Part shown: positions 1 to 8,595 of the stretch, piece by piece
Position numbering within the stretch: position 1 is the first letter of the stretch
Layout of the letters: each line of letters begins with the position of its first letter
Source of the DNA: Dethiothermospora halolimnae
GTDB lineage: Bacteria; Bacillota; Clostridia; Tissierellales; VENL01
Assembly (NCBI RefSeq): GCF_037577855.1
Contig: NZ_JBAKFX010000047.1
Span: forward strand, 1 to 30,982
Reading direction: 5' to 3'
Length of the DNA: 30,982 nt
The notes under the pieces: generated by a model
Databases searched by the model: none
What the model was told of the DNA's origin: nothing
Seen by the model: only the letters and a program-made list of their open reading frames with translations
Program-made: the position numbers and the translations under genes

Positions 1-33
1 ATAAAAAAATTCTTTGTCAAAATTTTTTATATA

Positions 34-62
34 TTGTCATATTTTCTGTATTTAAATTTAAT
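34..62 (+). promoter_or_regulatory. possible promoter of pepF
   Basis: A TTGTCA box at 34-39 and a TTTAAT box at 57-62 are 17 bp apart, a reasonable but weak sigma-A match. The DNA around is almost pure A/T, so other pairs are possible. A 22-bp perfect A/T palindrome at 53-74 overlaps the -10 box and may be chance. Confidence 0.3.
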
Positions 63-157
63 ATATTAAATTTATTCTAAATTTATTTCGAGTTTCTAAA
101 TTTATTATTGAAATATTCAGTAAATAAATGTATCATATACTAAAAGGAGGTTTTAAT

Positions 158-1936
158 ATGAATATGAGATGGAGTCTAGATGAACTATATAGTTCTTTTG
201 ATTCTAAGGAATTCAGTGATGATTTAAAAACGTGTTATAACTTAGTAGACACTCTAAAAAAATGGAGCAATGAAAACTTAAGCTCTGAGGACAATGCTAA
301 AGAAAAATTAGAACTATACTTACAAAAAGAAATTGAACTTAATAATCTTTTTTCTAAATTGGCTTCTTTTGCAAGCCTAACTTCGGCAGTTGATGCAAAA
401 AATGAAGAGGCATTAAAGATTTTAGACAAGCTACAAAGTAAATCAACAGAACTTACCAAGCCTGAAGTCAACTTTAAAATGTGGTTAGGCAGATTAGATA
501 ATCTTGATGATATTATATCATCATCTAGATTTTTATCTAAACATAAATTTTACATAAAAGAAATAGCCAATAAGGCTAAATATATGTTAAGTGAAAATGA
601 AGAAGTTCTAATATCTAAAATGTCAAATACAGGATCTAAAGCTTGGTCAAAACTTCAAAATGTTATATCTTCTACCCTATTAGTAGATATTAATATTGAT
701 GGTGAAGAAAAAGAGTTACCATTACCTGTAGTTAGAAATATGGCTTATGATAAAGATTCTAAAGTTAGAAAAACAGCCTATGATGCTGAACTTAAATCCT
801 ATAAAAAAATAGAAGAATCTTCAGCTGCAGCTTTAAATGGAATTAAAGGCGAGGTTATAACTTTATGTGAAAAGAGGGGTTATAAGTCTCCCCTTGAAGA
901 AACATTGATAAAATCAAGAATGGATGAAGAGACTCTAACTGCAATGCTTACTGCTATAAAAGAGAGTCTTCCCCACTTCCATAAATATTATAAAAGAAAG
1001 GCAAAATTATTAGGACATAAAAATGGCCTTCCTTTCTATGATTTATTTGCACCTATGGGAGATGTGGAAATGAAGTTTACCTATGAAGAAGCAAGAAATT
1101 ATATAGTTAAAAACTTCAGTACTTTTAGTGATAAATTAGCTAATTTTGCAGATAATGCTTTTGAATGTAGATGGATAGATGCAGAACCTAGAAATGGAAA
1201 AAGAGGGGGAGCCTTCTGTTCAAACCTTAATCCAATAGGTGAAAGTAGAATCCTTGCAAACTTTAATGGTAGCTTTAGTAATATGACCACCCTTGCCCAC
1301 GAACTTGGACATGGATATCATGGGGCTTGTTTAAAGGATGAAACCATACTAAACAGTAGTTATACTATGCCTGTGGCTGAAACGGCATCTATATTCTGTG
1401 AAACTATAGTTACAAATGCAGCCCTAAAAGAGGCTAGTAAAGAAGAGTCCTTTGGAATATTAGAGTCTTCTATCCAATCCTATGGTCAAGTTATAGTTGA
1501 TATTTATAGTCGATTCTTATTTGAAAGTAAGTTGTTTGAAAGAAGAGAGGACCATGCTTTATCCGTTAAAGAACTCAAAGAAATTATGGTTGAGGCTCAA
1601 AAAGAGGCCTATGGTGATGGGTTAGATCATAATTATCTCCACCCATATATGTGGGCTAATAAACCCCATTATTATTATGCTGGCTTAAATTTCTACAATT
1701 TTCCATATGCCTTTGGAGAGTTATTTGCTAAGGGATTATATGCTGAATACCTAAAGCGTGGTGACGATTTTGTTAAAGAATATGATACTTTGTTAGCCGC
1801 AACAGGTAAGAATAATATAGTAGATGTAACCAAAATGATGGCCATTGATGTTCATTCCGTTGACTTTTGGAGAAGTTCCTTAAATCTGATCAAAGAAAAA
1901 ATTGATGAATTTATTAGTTTAAGTAATGATATGTAA
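158..1936 (+). CDS. pepF: oligoendopeptidase F (M3 family zinc peptidase)
   Basis: This cytoplasmic zinc metallopeptidase cleaves short peptides, usually during peptide use and turnover. The translated protein has 592 aa, close to the usual 590-610 of the family. The zinc site HELGH is at about residues 381-385, with the third ligand in the VAETAS segment near residue 408. The N-terminal half is the all-helical oligopeptidase F domain. The start at 158 is chosen over the ATG at 128 because AAAGGAGG (143-150) lies 7 nt before it and the upstream 10 codons contain that Shine-Dalgarno sequence. The gene is monocistronic in this window and converges on the GrpB-like gene, with a long shared hairpin at its 3' end. 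Family assignment is secure; exact peptide specificity is not readable. Confidence 0.95.
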   Translation: MNMRWSLDELYSSFDSKEFSDDLKTCYNLVDTLKKWSNENLSSEDNAKEKLELYLQKEIELNNLFSKLASFASLTSAVDAKNEEALKILDKLQSKSTELTKPEVNFKMWLGRLDNLDDIISSSRFLSKHKFYIKEIANKAKYMLSENEEVLISKMSNTGSKAWSKLQNVISSTLLVDINIDGEEKELPLPVVRNMAYDKDSKVRKTAYDAELKSYKKIEESSAAALNGIKGEVITLCEKRGYKSPLEETLIKSRMDEETLTAMLTAIKESLPHFHKYYKRKAKLLGHKNGLPFYDLFAPMGDVEMKFTYEEARNYIVKNFSTFSDKLANFADNAFECRWIDAEPRNGKRGGAFCSNLNPIGESRILANFNGSFSNMTTLAHELGHGYHGACLKDETILNSSYTMPVAETASIFCETIVTNAALKEASKEESFGILESSIQSYGQVIVDIYSRFLFESKLFERREDHALSVKELKEIMVEAQKEAYGDGLDHNYLHPYMWANKPHYYYAGLNFYNFPYAFGELFAKGLYAEYLKRGDDFVKEYDTLLAATGKNNIVDVTKMMAIDVHSVDFWRSSLNLIKEKIDEFISLSNDM

Positions 1937-1972
1937 AAGGATATCCCTAAGGATATCCTTTTACATATCATT
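1925..1972. terminator. bidirectional hairpin between convergent pepF and GrpB genes
   Basis: A perfect 22-bp inverted repeat (1925-1946 with 1951-1972) with a 4-nt loop lies across both stop codons. A TTTTT run follows on the plus strand. The minus strand gives an A/T-rich exit. It would terminate both convergent genes. Because of the symmetry, both proteins end in the same three residues, Asn-Asp-Met. Confidence 0.85.
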
Positions 1973-2482
1973 TTTCCATCTATATGCCTTTTTATCTATT
2001 TCTTTTATAAAACTGTCCTTGCCGTTACAATAACCTTCACTATCATATTTAAATTCCCTAGCTAATTTACTTTTCAATTCACCATATTCTTTAGCTAGCT
2101 TTGGATGAGCCTTCATATAGTCCCTAAAATTAAGATGTTTATTAATTTCTTCATTTCCTTTTTCAAATATATGTATATGATGGGTACGATTATATTTCCC
2201 TTTCCGATAAAATCTTCTATTTTTTATCCCATGCTCACCCATAGCTTCATATCCTATATTATTAAACCCACTATCATAATTATCTATTTCCTCTATGTTC
2301 TTTACCTCAACCATAATATCTATGACAGGTTTAGCCATCATATTAGGTATAGCGGTGCTACCTATATGATAAATGTTTATTATTTTATCCCCTAATATCT
2401 TCTCTATTTTTTCTGCCTCTTCGTTATATTTTTCTTTCCAAGTATTATCATAGGGAACAACTTCAATTATTCTTCTTGTCAT
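1961..2482 (-). CDS. GrpB family protein (UPF0157, nucleotidyltransferase fold)
   Basis: The 173-aa product matches the GrpB/UPF0157 family. It opens with an EVVPYDNTW-like segment, followed by HIGSTAIPNMMAKPVIDI near residues 40-58, the family's nucleotidyltransferase-type signature (GS...DI). The biochemical role of this family is poorly defined; some members are fused to or neighbour kinases and acetyltransferases. The gene overlaps the upstream GNAT gene by 20 nt, so the two are almost certainly co-transcribed and translationally coupled. Its stop codon lies inside the shared terminator hairpin. Confidence 0.85.
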   Translation of the reverse strand: MTRRIIEVVPYDNTWKEKYNEEAEKIEKILGDKIINIYHIGSTAIPNMMAKPVIDIMVEVKNIEEIDNYDSGFNNIGYEAMGEHGIKNRRFYRKGKYNRTHHIHIFEKGNEEINKHLNFRDYMKAHPKLAKEYGELKSKLAREFKYDSEGYCNGKDSFIKEIDKKAYRWKNDM

Positions 2483-3029
2483 TTTTATCTGTCTCTCCTT
2501 CTAATTTATCAGACATAATATATACAGATGTCATTCTATTTCCAGTTTTATAACCCTTTACCTTTCTAATTATATCAAGACCTATTCTCTGCCAAAATTT
2601 TAATGCCTTATGATTTTCATACAATACACCTAGTCTTATGGTCTTACTTCCATTATCAAATACCCAATGTCTATACTTTTTATATATTTTTTCTCCCAAT
2701 CCATTATTCCTATATTTAGGTGCTATCATTAATAACCCCAAAAACCACGTGCCTTTATTTGGAAAATCAATCAAGTTATCTATTACTGCAATTAGATTTG
2801 AACCATCGTATATTCCTATAACAATTTTGTCTTCATGTGTCTTATTATTTGGTAAATCATTAAAAAGCTCCTTTGCTGCCGTTGTCGAAGTAGGCTTTCC
2901 CTCTGCTAATTGGTGATAATCTGAACACTTTTCGCATAATAATTGTAAATTATCTAAATCCTCTTCTATGTTAAGTTTTTTTACACTATAACCTTCTAAT
3001 TGAAACAAGTCCCCCTGAATTTTCCCCAT
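2463..3029 (-). CDS. GNAT family N-acetyltransferase
   Basis: The 188-aa protein carries the GNAT acetyl-CoA pyrophosphate loop as PKYRNNGLG at about residues 104-112, after the beta-4 strand WFLGLLMI. The C-terminal NHKALKFWQRIGL segment is the usual GNAT motif B. The substrate cannot be read from sequence. An AAGGGAG ribosome site precedes the ATG by 6 nt. The 3' end overlaps the GrpB gene by 20 nt, suggesting a two-gene unit. This copy stands apart from the main GNAT island, which begins near 7.8 kb. Confidence 0.88.
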   Translation of the reverse strand: MGKIQGDLFQLEGYSVKKLNIEEDLDNLQLLCEKCSDYHQLAEGKPTSTTAAKELFNDLPNNKTHEDKIVIGIYDGSNLIAVIDNLIDFPNKGTWFLGLLMIAPKYRNNGLGEKIYKKYRHWVFDNGSKTIRLGVLYENHKALKFWQRIGLDIIRKVKGYKTGNRMTSVYIMSDKLEGETDKNDKKNN

Positions 3030-3055
3030 AGTTTACTCCCTTCTATATTTTTTCT

Positions 3056-3811
3056 CTAAGAATTTATCCAATAGTACTTACAGTCTTTAGTTCTTTTCAT
3101 GAATCCATATTGGATAAGGTATCTTCTAATAGTAACATAATCTTCATAAATCCTCTTTAGTATAATATTTATTTCTTTCTCTGTATATTTTTTATTATTA
3201 TTAAAATTTTCTACTATATTCTTTAATATTATTATTTTTTTCTTTTCTTTACTAGGCAATATATCTAGTTTCCCATCTTTATTAAAATAGTTTTTTAATA
3301 CTTTTCTTCTTTCTTCTTCGGTAATAGCATATCTATCATCTACCATTGTGGCGCCTTTATGTATATCTACAAAATCCTCTCTATTTACTTTATCCTCTTT
3401 TAATAATTCCATTATAGCTAAAAAGACTTTAGCCTGCTTTTCCTTTTCATTAAGTTTAAACCTATGATTTCTTATTGTAGAAGTACTTCCACTTCCCTGT
3501 TTTTTAACTATCTCTTTATCACTTAGATCCATATAAAAATATTTTAACATCTGTCTTTGAACATCTGTAAGTCCTGTATATCTTTTATCCATATTTATGA
3601 GATAGTCAAATACAGAATTATGTTCTTTTATTATATGACTCTTCATGGTCCTCTCTGCATCATATAATTTATCACCTTGGGGATATATTATACCTTCTTC
3701 ATATTTTTTGCCACATATTAAACATATATATTCTGCTTTATCATCATCATAAATATATCCTTTTTTTATACTGTCAATATCCGAATTCCAAAATAAATCC
3801 CTGTTATTCAT
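3056..3811 (-). CDS. zinc-finger / DUF2087 domain protein, likely transcription regulator
   Basis: The product of about 251 aa has a possible zinc-binding start, CLICGKKY followed by MKSHIIKEH (two Cys, two His). A central HTH-like stretch follows (LSDKEIVKKQGSGSTSTIRN), of the LuxR/sigma-70 region 4 kind. The last 90 residues match DUF2087: VLKNYFNKDGKLDILPSK and a closing DYVTIRRYLIQYGFMKRT. DUF2087 proteins are generally annotated as DNA-binding regulators. The ATG at 3811 is preferred to a TTG at 3817 because GAGGGGA lies about 10 nt upstream of it. The target genes are unknown. Confidence 0.75.
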   Translation of the reverse strand: MNNRDLFWNSDIDSIKKGYIYDDDKAEYICLICGKKYEEGIIYPQGDKLYDAERTMKSHIIKEHNSVFDYLINMDKRYTGLTDVQRQMLKYFYMDLSDKEIVKKQGSGSTSTIRNHRFKLNEKEKQAKVFLAIMELLKEDKVNREDFVDIHKGATMVDDRYAITEEERRKVLKNYFNKDGKLDILPSKEKKKIIILKNIVENFNNNKKYTEKEINIILKRIYEDYVTIRRYLIQYGFMKRTKDCKYYWINS

Positions 3812-3867
3812 AAACAAACATTCCCCTCATTAGTTTGTATTTATATAAACATTATACTATACAGTTT

Positions 3868-4665
3868 CTATTTTGTAAACATTTCTAGTTGAGATGGATA
3901 TATAAATTTTATTCCTTGTTCTTGCAATGTAGGGTACACATTTTTTATAGCTTTTACGGTTACAGTTCCACCCTCTGGTCCCACATGACCTATTCCTATA
4001 GCATATCCCTTCTTTATAGCTATATTACCTAACTTTAACAACTGCTTTTCAATACTTTTTATATCCTTGTTATTATCAAGGAATATGTCCCTTTCAAAGG
4101 ATATAGCACCTAACTTATCAGCTATATTATGCACTATAGATTTAGGTGTGGTTTTACTATCTACAAAATAAAGATTTTTTTCCTTAGCTATCTCAAGAAT
4201 TGCTTTCATTATTCTTTTATCTTGAGTCACTTTAGATCCCATATGATTGTTCATCCCTTTGGCATATTTTAAAATATCCAGACCTTCATTAATCCTACTT
4301 TTTACTTCATCTAATGATAAATCACAAGTAATCCCCTTGGGTCCTAACCACTCTTTTTTCCCATGAACAGGTTCCATGGGTACATGCATTATTACTTCAA
4401 ATCCAGCTTTATGGGCCTTCTTAGCTTCTTCTTGACTATAGGACATAAAGGGCATTACCGCTACAGTTATAGGTATATCAAGGGATAACATCTCCTTTGT
4501 ACCATCACCATTGTTCCCAAAATCATCTATAACCAACACTATATACCCCTTTGGTTTAGCATCTGTCTTTATGACTTTCCCAAATATTAAGGATAATATT
4601 ATAAGTAATATAAAAACTATAGTAACAATTCTTAACAATTTGTTTTTTCCAATAATAATCCACAT
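3868..4665 (-). CDS. divergent polysaccharide deacetylase family protein, membrane anchored
   Basis: This 265-aa protein has one N-terminal transmembrane segment (about residues 10-30) followed by an extracytoplasmic domain of the divergent polysaccharide deacetylase (DUF610/YibQ) type. Visible motifs are VLVIDDFGNN (the metal-binding Asp pair), MNNHMGSK, VDSKTTPKS and IGIGHVGPEG, in family order. It probably acts on cell-wall glycans outside the membrane, but activity is rarely proven in this family. The ATG at 4665 has GGGGG 10 nt upstream, whereas the GTG at 4674 is only 1 nt from the same site, so the shorter form is chosen. Confidence 0.85.
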   Translation of the reverse strand: MWIIIGKNKLLRIVTIVFILLIILSLIFGKVIKTDAKPKGYIVLVIDDFGNNGDGTKEMLSLDIPITVAVMPFMSYSQEEAKKAHKAGFEVIMHVPMEPVHGKKEWLGPKGITCDLSLDEVKSRINEGLDILKYAKGMNNHMGSKVTQDKRIMKAILEIAKEKNLYFVDSKTTPKSIVHNIADKLGAISFERDIFLDNNKDIKSIEKQLLKLGNIAIKKGYAIGIGHVGPEGGTVTVKAIKNVYPTLQEQGIKFIYPSQLEMFTK

Positions 4666-5005
4666 AATATACACGCCCCCTTCTTTTTTATATAAACTAT
4701 TATTTCTATTTAAGAATTATGATAATTGCTATAAAGTAAATATTTTATTATTTTATTACCGGTTAATTATATTTTAAATATTCGTTTAAAACATTAATTA
4801 CAGTAATTATAACTTATAGTATTATAGTACCGGTTAAATATAAAAAACATAAAGTTTCATTATTTAAGTGAACTATTCTTCCTTAACAATAATAAAACAA
4901 ACAAAAAAAGCCTTATTTTAAAAAATAGACTTTTCAGATTTAATATTATTTATTTTTAGATACAACAAAAAAACCCCTTTTATGTAATATTTAATTTTTT
5001 TGCTT
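4666..5005. other. gene-free interval downstream of the RAYT gene
   Basis: This 340-nt stretch is very A/T rich and shows no credible ORF. It holds two direct copies of TACCGGTTAA (4757-4766 and 4828-4837) and one terminator-like hairpin at 4904-4934. The second copy is part of an 11-nt sequence repeated in inverted orientation on the other side of the transposase gene (5995-6005). Confidence 0.6.
4904..4934 (-). terminator. terminator-like hairpin downstream of RAYT
   Basis: On the minus strand AAAAG and ATTTT pair with AAAAT and CTTTT around a TT loop, with an internal bulge, followed by a run of seven T. It is about 70 nt beyond the RAYT stop codon and probably ends that transcript. Confidence 0.5.
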
Positions 5006-5911
5006 TTATGCCTCTTGTAAAAATTTATTTAATATCCCTTTATCTTTAAAAACCATTTCCATTCCCATATTTGATAATTTAGAAACCCTAGTCTGAACTA
5101 TATTGCCAATGTAATAACATATTTTTTTCTGACTGATATCACAATAACAGCTCAGTAAAAAACAACTTATAGCCCTAAAAGGAGTAAACTCCCTCTTATA
5201 TTTAACTCTAACCTTTTCTTTATCTACTTTTAAATAATTTGAAACAAACTCTATAACCTTTTCTGGTTCATATTCCCTAGGTATTATTCTACGATAACTT
5301 TTATATTCAGTTCCTTCGTTTATAAATTCCATATCCAAGTTTTTATCTTCACTATCAGTTTTCTTAACTAGTGTGATATATTTAGATAAATTTTCTTCTC
5401 TCCCTAATCCAATAATATCTGTAAGGAAAAATGGATCTAATATACCAAATGTATTAGTTTTGTTTATATATTCCTTTAAACTTGAAAACTCATATTTATC
5501 TAGTTTATTCTCATAACCATATATATCCTTTGCATTATTATGTATATATGCTGATAAAACTATAAGATATTCTTCAGTATCTACTATTTTACTTTTAAAT
5601 CTGTCCATAAAGAGATGACCCCTACGTTCATATTTTTTATTATAATATATTGCATAAGAAAAATTTATACTATGCATTATTCTAGATATATCAGCTCCAT
5701 TACAGTCTATCATTAGGTGACCATGGGTATCCAAAAGACAATAGGCATATATCTTAAACTGATACTTATCTTTATACTTTTTTAATAATGAAAGGTACTT
5801 CATTCTATCTTCATCATCTACAAAAAGATCTACTTCTTTAATACTTTTAATCATAACATGGTAAATACTTTCAGGACTTTTTTGTCTTGGAATTCTAGGC
5901 ATAACATTCAT
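5006..5911 (-). CDS. RAYT-type Y1 (HUH) transposase with DnaA-like C-terminal domain
   Basis: The 298-301 aa protein belongs to the REP-associated tyrosine transposase branch of the IS200/IS605 (Y1_Tnp) superfamily. It shows the MPRIPRQKS start typical of RAYTs, the HUH pair as THGHLMI near residue 65, the segment YNKKYERRGHLFMDRFKS, and YIHNNAK containing the likely catalytic Tyr. Residues about 210-280 resemble the DnaA C-terminal HTH (FRAISCFLLSCYCDIS...). RAYTs are usually domesticated single-copy genes that act on nearby REP palindromes. An ATG at 5902 is an equally good start. The reading frame is intact. Candidate palindromic partners exist elsewhere in the window, but their cleavage is unproven. 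Confidence 0.85.
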   Translation of the reverse strand: MNVMPRIPRQKSPESIYHVMIKSIKEVDLFVDDEDRMKYLSLLKKYKDKYQFKIYAYCLLDTHGHLMIDCNGADISRIMHSINFSYAIYYNKKYERRGHLFMDRFKSKIVDTEEYLIVLSAYIHNNAKDIYGYENKLDKYEFSSLKEYINKTNTFGILDPFFLTDIIGLGREENLSKYITLVKKTDSEDKNLDMEFINEGTEYKSYRRIIPREYEPEKVIEFVSNYLKVDKEKVRVKYKREFTPFRAISCFLLSCYCDISQKKICYYIGNIVQTRVSKLSNMGMEMVFKDKGILNKFLQEA

Positions 5912-6031
5912 TCCTTTCCTATTGTTTTATTCAAAATTATTACCTACTTTTTCTCTTTTATACCTAGAATTTCTATTATTTATTACTAATATTGTTAACC
6001 GGTACATATACCACATATACCATATACACAC

Positions 6032-6057
6032 AAAAAAAGAGAGTCAAAATACTCTAT
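6032..6057 (-). terminator. rho-independent terminator of the M48 protease gene
   Basis: Minus-strand AGAGT and ACTCT form a short stem around ATTTTG, immediately followed by seven T. It starts within a few bases of the stop codon of the M48 gene. Confidence 0.7.
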
Positions 6058-6060
6058 TCA

Positions 6061-7632
6061 CTACATCACAATATCAAAAAAACTACACCCCACCCCATAT
6101 AATACTAACAAATACCCTAATAACTGTGTAAGTATATAATTATATGAAATTATTTTTTTACCATCTTTAATCATATATCTACTTACAAAATAAGGCCTCA
6201 CTCCCCTTTTATACCATCCTACTATTTTTATATCTTTATCTTTCATTTCATCTACCTTAAATACCCCAAAAATAAACTCCAAAAATCTAAAGGGTTGCTT
6301 ATAGTCAACTATCATTATACCTGTTCCATCATCTATCATAATATCTTCACTATAAAATAATCCTGGAATCCCCCTGCCTATCACTTTTCCTTCTAGTACT
6401 GCTGGTATTCCTTTGATAGGGGACGCATCTTCCCTAGCCAATAAGTCATATACATTACTTTTCTTAAAACCATGACCAAATGAATAATAATATTTTGCTA
6501 AAATACTCCCTCCCACTATGGCTACAGATATGGGATAGTAAAATATTAAATCTTTTATTGAACTAAATATTTCAACTTCTTTTAATTTGTCTCCAGTAAA
6601 CATAAACATCATTGTAAATGCAGTTATCATAGGTAATATATTCATAAAACAATCTAATAAAAATATAACAATATCTTTGAAATTTGTTTTATGATTTTCT
6701 ATTTTTTCCTTATTTAAGGCTAATATCCTTTTAGAAGTTAAAGGATGGGTTGAATTTAACTCATACCATTTTCCCCATACACTTTTCAAATCCCATCTCA
6801 TTAAACTTTTTTCTATATTTTCTTTATCAAATGCTTTATAATTAGTTAACATAAAGGCTTCATTTTGTATATTATTTGTAAAAGCTAGTGATGATGCTCT
6901 AGGTTTTTCAGTAGATTCTTCATCACAATCAGCCAATCCATAAGCTATTTTTATTAATGCACTTTTTAAATGGGAACCATCCTTTACTATATTTTTAGCA
7001 AAGTTATCAGCATAATATTCCCTTACCCTAGAAAACATAAGTACTAAGTATTGACTTAATATATATACTATATATGCTCCTATCCCTATCCAATAACTAG
7101 GGGTAGACTTTTCTTTACTCCTCGTTCCTATATATATCTGGTAAAGTATTAATGGAATTGTTGATACAAGGGTCATAACTATAAAATCGTAATGTTTTAT
7201 ATGTCCTATTTCATGGGCTATAACAGATTTTAATTCTTCATCATCTAACCTTTCTACAAGACCGGTAGTAAGGGCTAATTTTGCACTAGATGGTGTATAT
7301 CCATAGGTAAATGCATTAGGATTCCCATCATCTATGATTCCCAATTTAGGAACTTTTATATTTACTTTATCACATGTATTTTTTATAAAATTTAATATAT
7401 CCTCAGACAAGAAAGTCTCTTCTTTAGACATATCTATATTATATATCCACTCTACCACAATAGGAGAAATCAAGAACTGAAGTAATATAATTATAAAAGA
7501 CACAACTATTCCAACTGTAAGGGACAAACCCATTTTCCAAATTATTGTTGTTACCACAGCAAAGATTATTCCCGTCATAAATATCATAGATAATATACAT
7601 TTTCTCATAGCATGTTTATAGTAACTTTCCAT
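6061..7632 (-). CDS. M48 family integral-membrane zinc metalloprotease
   Basis: This 523-aa membrane protein has two transmembrane segments at about residues 13-33 and 38-58. The HEIGH zinc motif is at 140-144 and the third ligand is in REYYADNFA near 206, with further membrane spans near 150-170, 181-201 and 325-375. This is the HtpX/CAAX-protease-like M48 layout, suggesting quality control or processing of membrane proteins. It is longer than HtpX (about 290 aa). The extra C-terminal 140 residues contain LEGKVIGRG and MIDDGTGIMIVDY, resembling a small beta-barrel (OB-like) domain; that reading is inference. GGGAGG precedes the ATG. Genes on both sides point the same way, but a terminator follows and the upstream gene is 140 nt away. 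Confidence 0.88.
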   Translation of the reverse strand: MESYYKHAMRKCILSMIFMTGIIFAVVTTIIWKMGLSLTVGIVVSFIIILLQFLISPIVVEWIYNIDMSKEETFLSEDILNFIKNTCDKVNIKVPKLGIIDDGNPNAFTYGYTPSSAKLALTTGLVERLDDEELKSVIAHEIGHIKHYDFIVMTLVSTIPLILYQIYIGTRSKEKSTPSYWIGIGAYIVYILSQYLVLMFSRVREYYADNFAKNIVKDGSHLKSALIKIAYGLADCDEESTEKPRASSLAFTNNIQNEAFMLTNYKAFDKENIEKSLMRWDLKSVWGKWYELNSTHPLTSKRILALNKEKIENHKTNFKDIVIFLLDCFMNILPMITAFTMMFMFTGDKLKEVEIFSSIKDLIFYYPISVAIVGGSILAKYYYSFGHGFKKSNVYDLLAREDASPIKGIPAVLEGKVIGRGIPGLFYSEDIMIDDGTGIMIVDYKQPFRFLEFIFGVFKVDEMKDKDIKIVGWYKRGVRPYFVSRYMIKDGKKIISYNYILTQLLGYLLVLYGVGCSFFDIVM

Positions 7633-7725
7633 AAAAAACCTCCCTATTTATTTTATTATATGTATATTTTAATTTATAAATCCATTTTTTTCAATACATA
7701 TTTAGCATATTTATACTTTCTATAA

Positions 7726-7761
7726 AAATTAAGTACTTGTGATATCACAAGTACTTAATTT
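7726..7761 (-). terminator. 36-nt perfect palindrome, terminator at the end of the GNAT island
   Basis: Two perfectly matched 18-nt arms meet at GAT/ATC without a loop. On the minus strand the arm runs into TTTTT, as expected for a rho-independent terminator. It lies 12 nt beyond the stop of the last GNAT gene and so marks the 3' end of the island transcript. Confidence 0.75.
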
Positions 7762-7773
7762 AATAATATATAC

Positions 7774-8565
7774 CTATTCCTTTTTCATCAAATAATATTT
7801 TCCGTATTCCTTAAATCCCATTTTTCTTAATATTGGCTCTGAAGTACCCTTTCTAGCCTGTACCGTTGCTAGTCTACATCCCTTATCTTTGGCCATATTC
7901 AATCTATAGGCAACCATACTACTATATATTCCCTGTTTTCTATACTTAGGTAAAACAGCAGAACCAGTTAAATAAATAACCTCTCCATCTTGGCTATAAC
8001 GGTAACTTCCATTCCCTACTCCACTAGCATTATCCAGTGCAACTATAAAGTTACCCCTTCTACTAGGAAGATTAAAATATTGTACTCTTTGCTTTAATGC
8101 GACTTTAGCTGACTCTTCATCTAGTCCCCATATCTCCTCGCTAACTTTAACATGTTCCCTCAAGTCCTTTTCATTTCTAGCTTCAGTTATTAAATATGGT
8201 AATTCTATCTCAAGTTTTTCCCATTTATTTAAGTCTAATGCCAGTCCAATATATTCATCTATAACTTCCATTCCCCTTTTAATGAGATGCTCTTTTAAAT
8301 CAAAAGGCTTTGAATTTGGACTTATCCACCATGAAAAGGGTTTATCGCCCAAAAAATTAAATACATAATTTATATTATTCTCTACTTTATTTTTAAATAC
8401 CGACTTTACAACTTTGTTAGAATATATACTATTTGAGCCTTTTACTTTTCTCATAATTAAATTTTCTTCTTTTATTTGAGTCACTCCATCAACTACTAAC
8501 TCTTTTTCATAATCCCATTGATGGGATTCTATAGCATTTATTATTTCTTCTTTGCTTTTATACAT
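7774..8565 (-). CDS. GNAT family N-acetyltransferase, 263 aa
   Basis: The C-terminal half is a GNAT fold with LPKYRKQGIYSSMV as the acetyl-CoA loop and ILRKMGFKEYGKYYLMKK as its end. The N-terminal half (WWISPNSKPFDLKEHLIKRG) is shared with the protein encoded at 16486-17262 (YWVVAPNSKTENLEKHLQKEG), so these two are paralogues standing at opposite ends of the island. The ATG at 8565 has GGGAG 8 nt upstream; the GTG at 8580 lies within that ribosome site and is rejected. Substrate unknown. Confidence 0.85.
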   Translation of the reverse strand: MYKSKEEIINAIESHQWDYEKELVVDGVTQIKEENLIMRKVKGSNSIYSNKVVKSVFKNKVENNINYVFNFLGDKPFSWWISPNSKPFDLKEHLIKRGMEVIDEYIGLALDLNKWEKLEIELPYLITEARNEKDLREHVKVSEEIWGLDEESAKVALKQRVQYFNLPSRRGNFIVALDNASGVGNGSYRYSQDGEVIYLTGSAVLPKYRKQGIYSSMVAYRLNMAKDKGCRLATVQARKGTSEPILRKMGFKEYGKYYLMKKE

Positions 8566-8595
8566 AATAACAACTCCCACTATAAATAAAAAATA

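Noticed and set aside
2105..2395. 96-codon plus-strand frame
   Set aside because: It is antisense to the GrpB gene, has no ribosome site and has a low-complexity translation.
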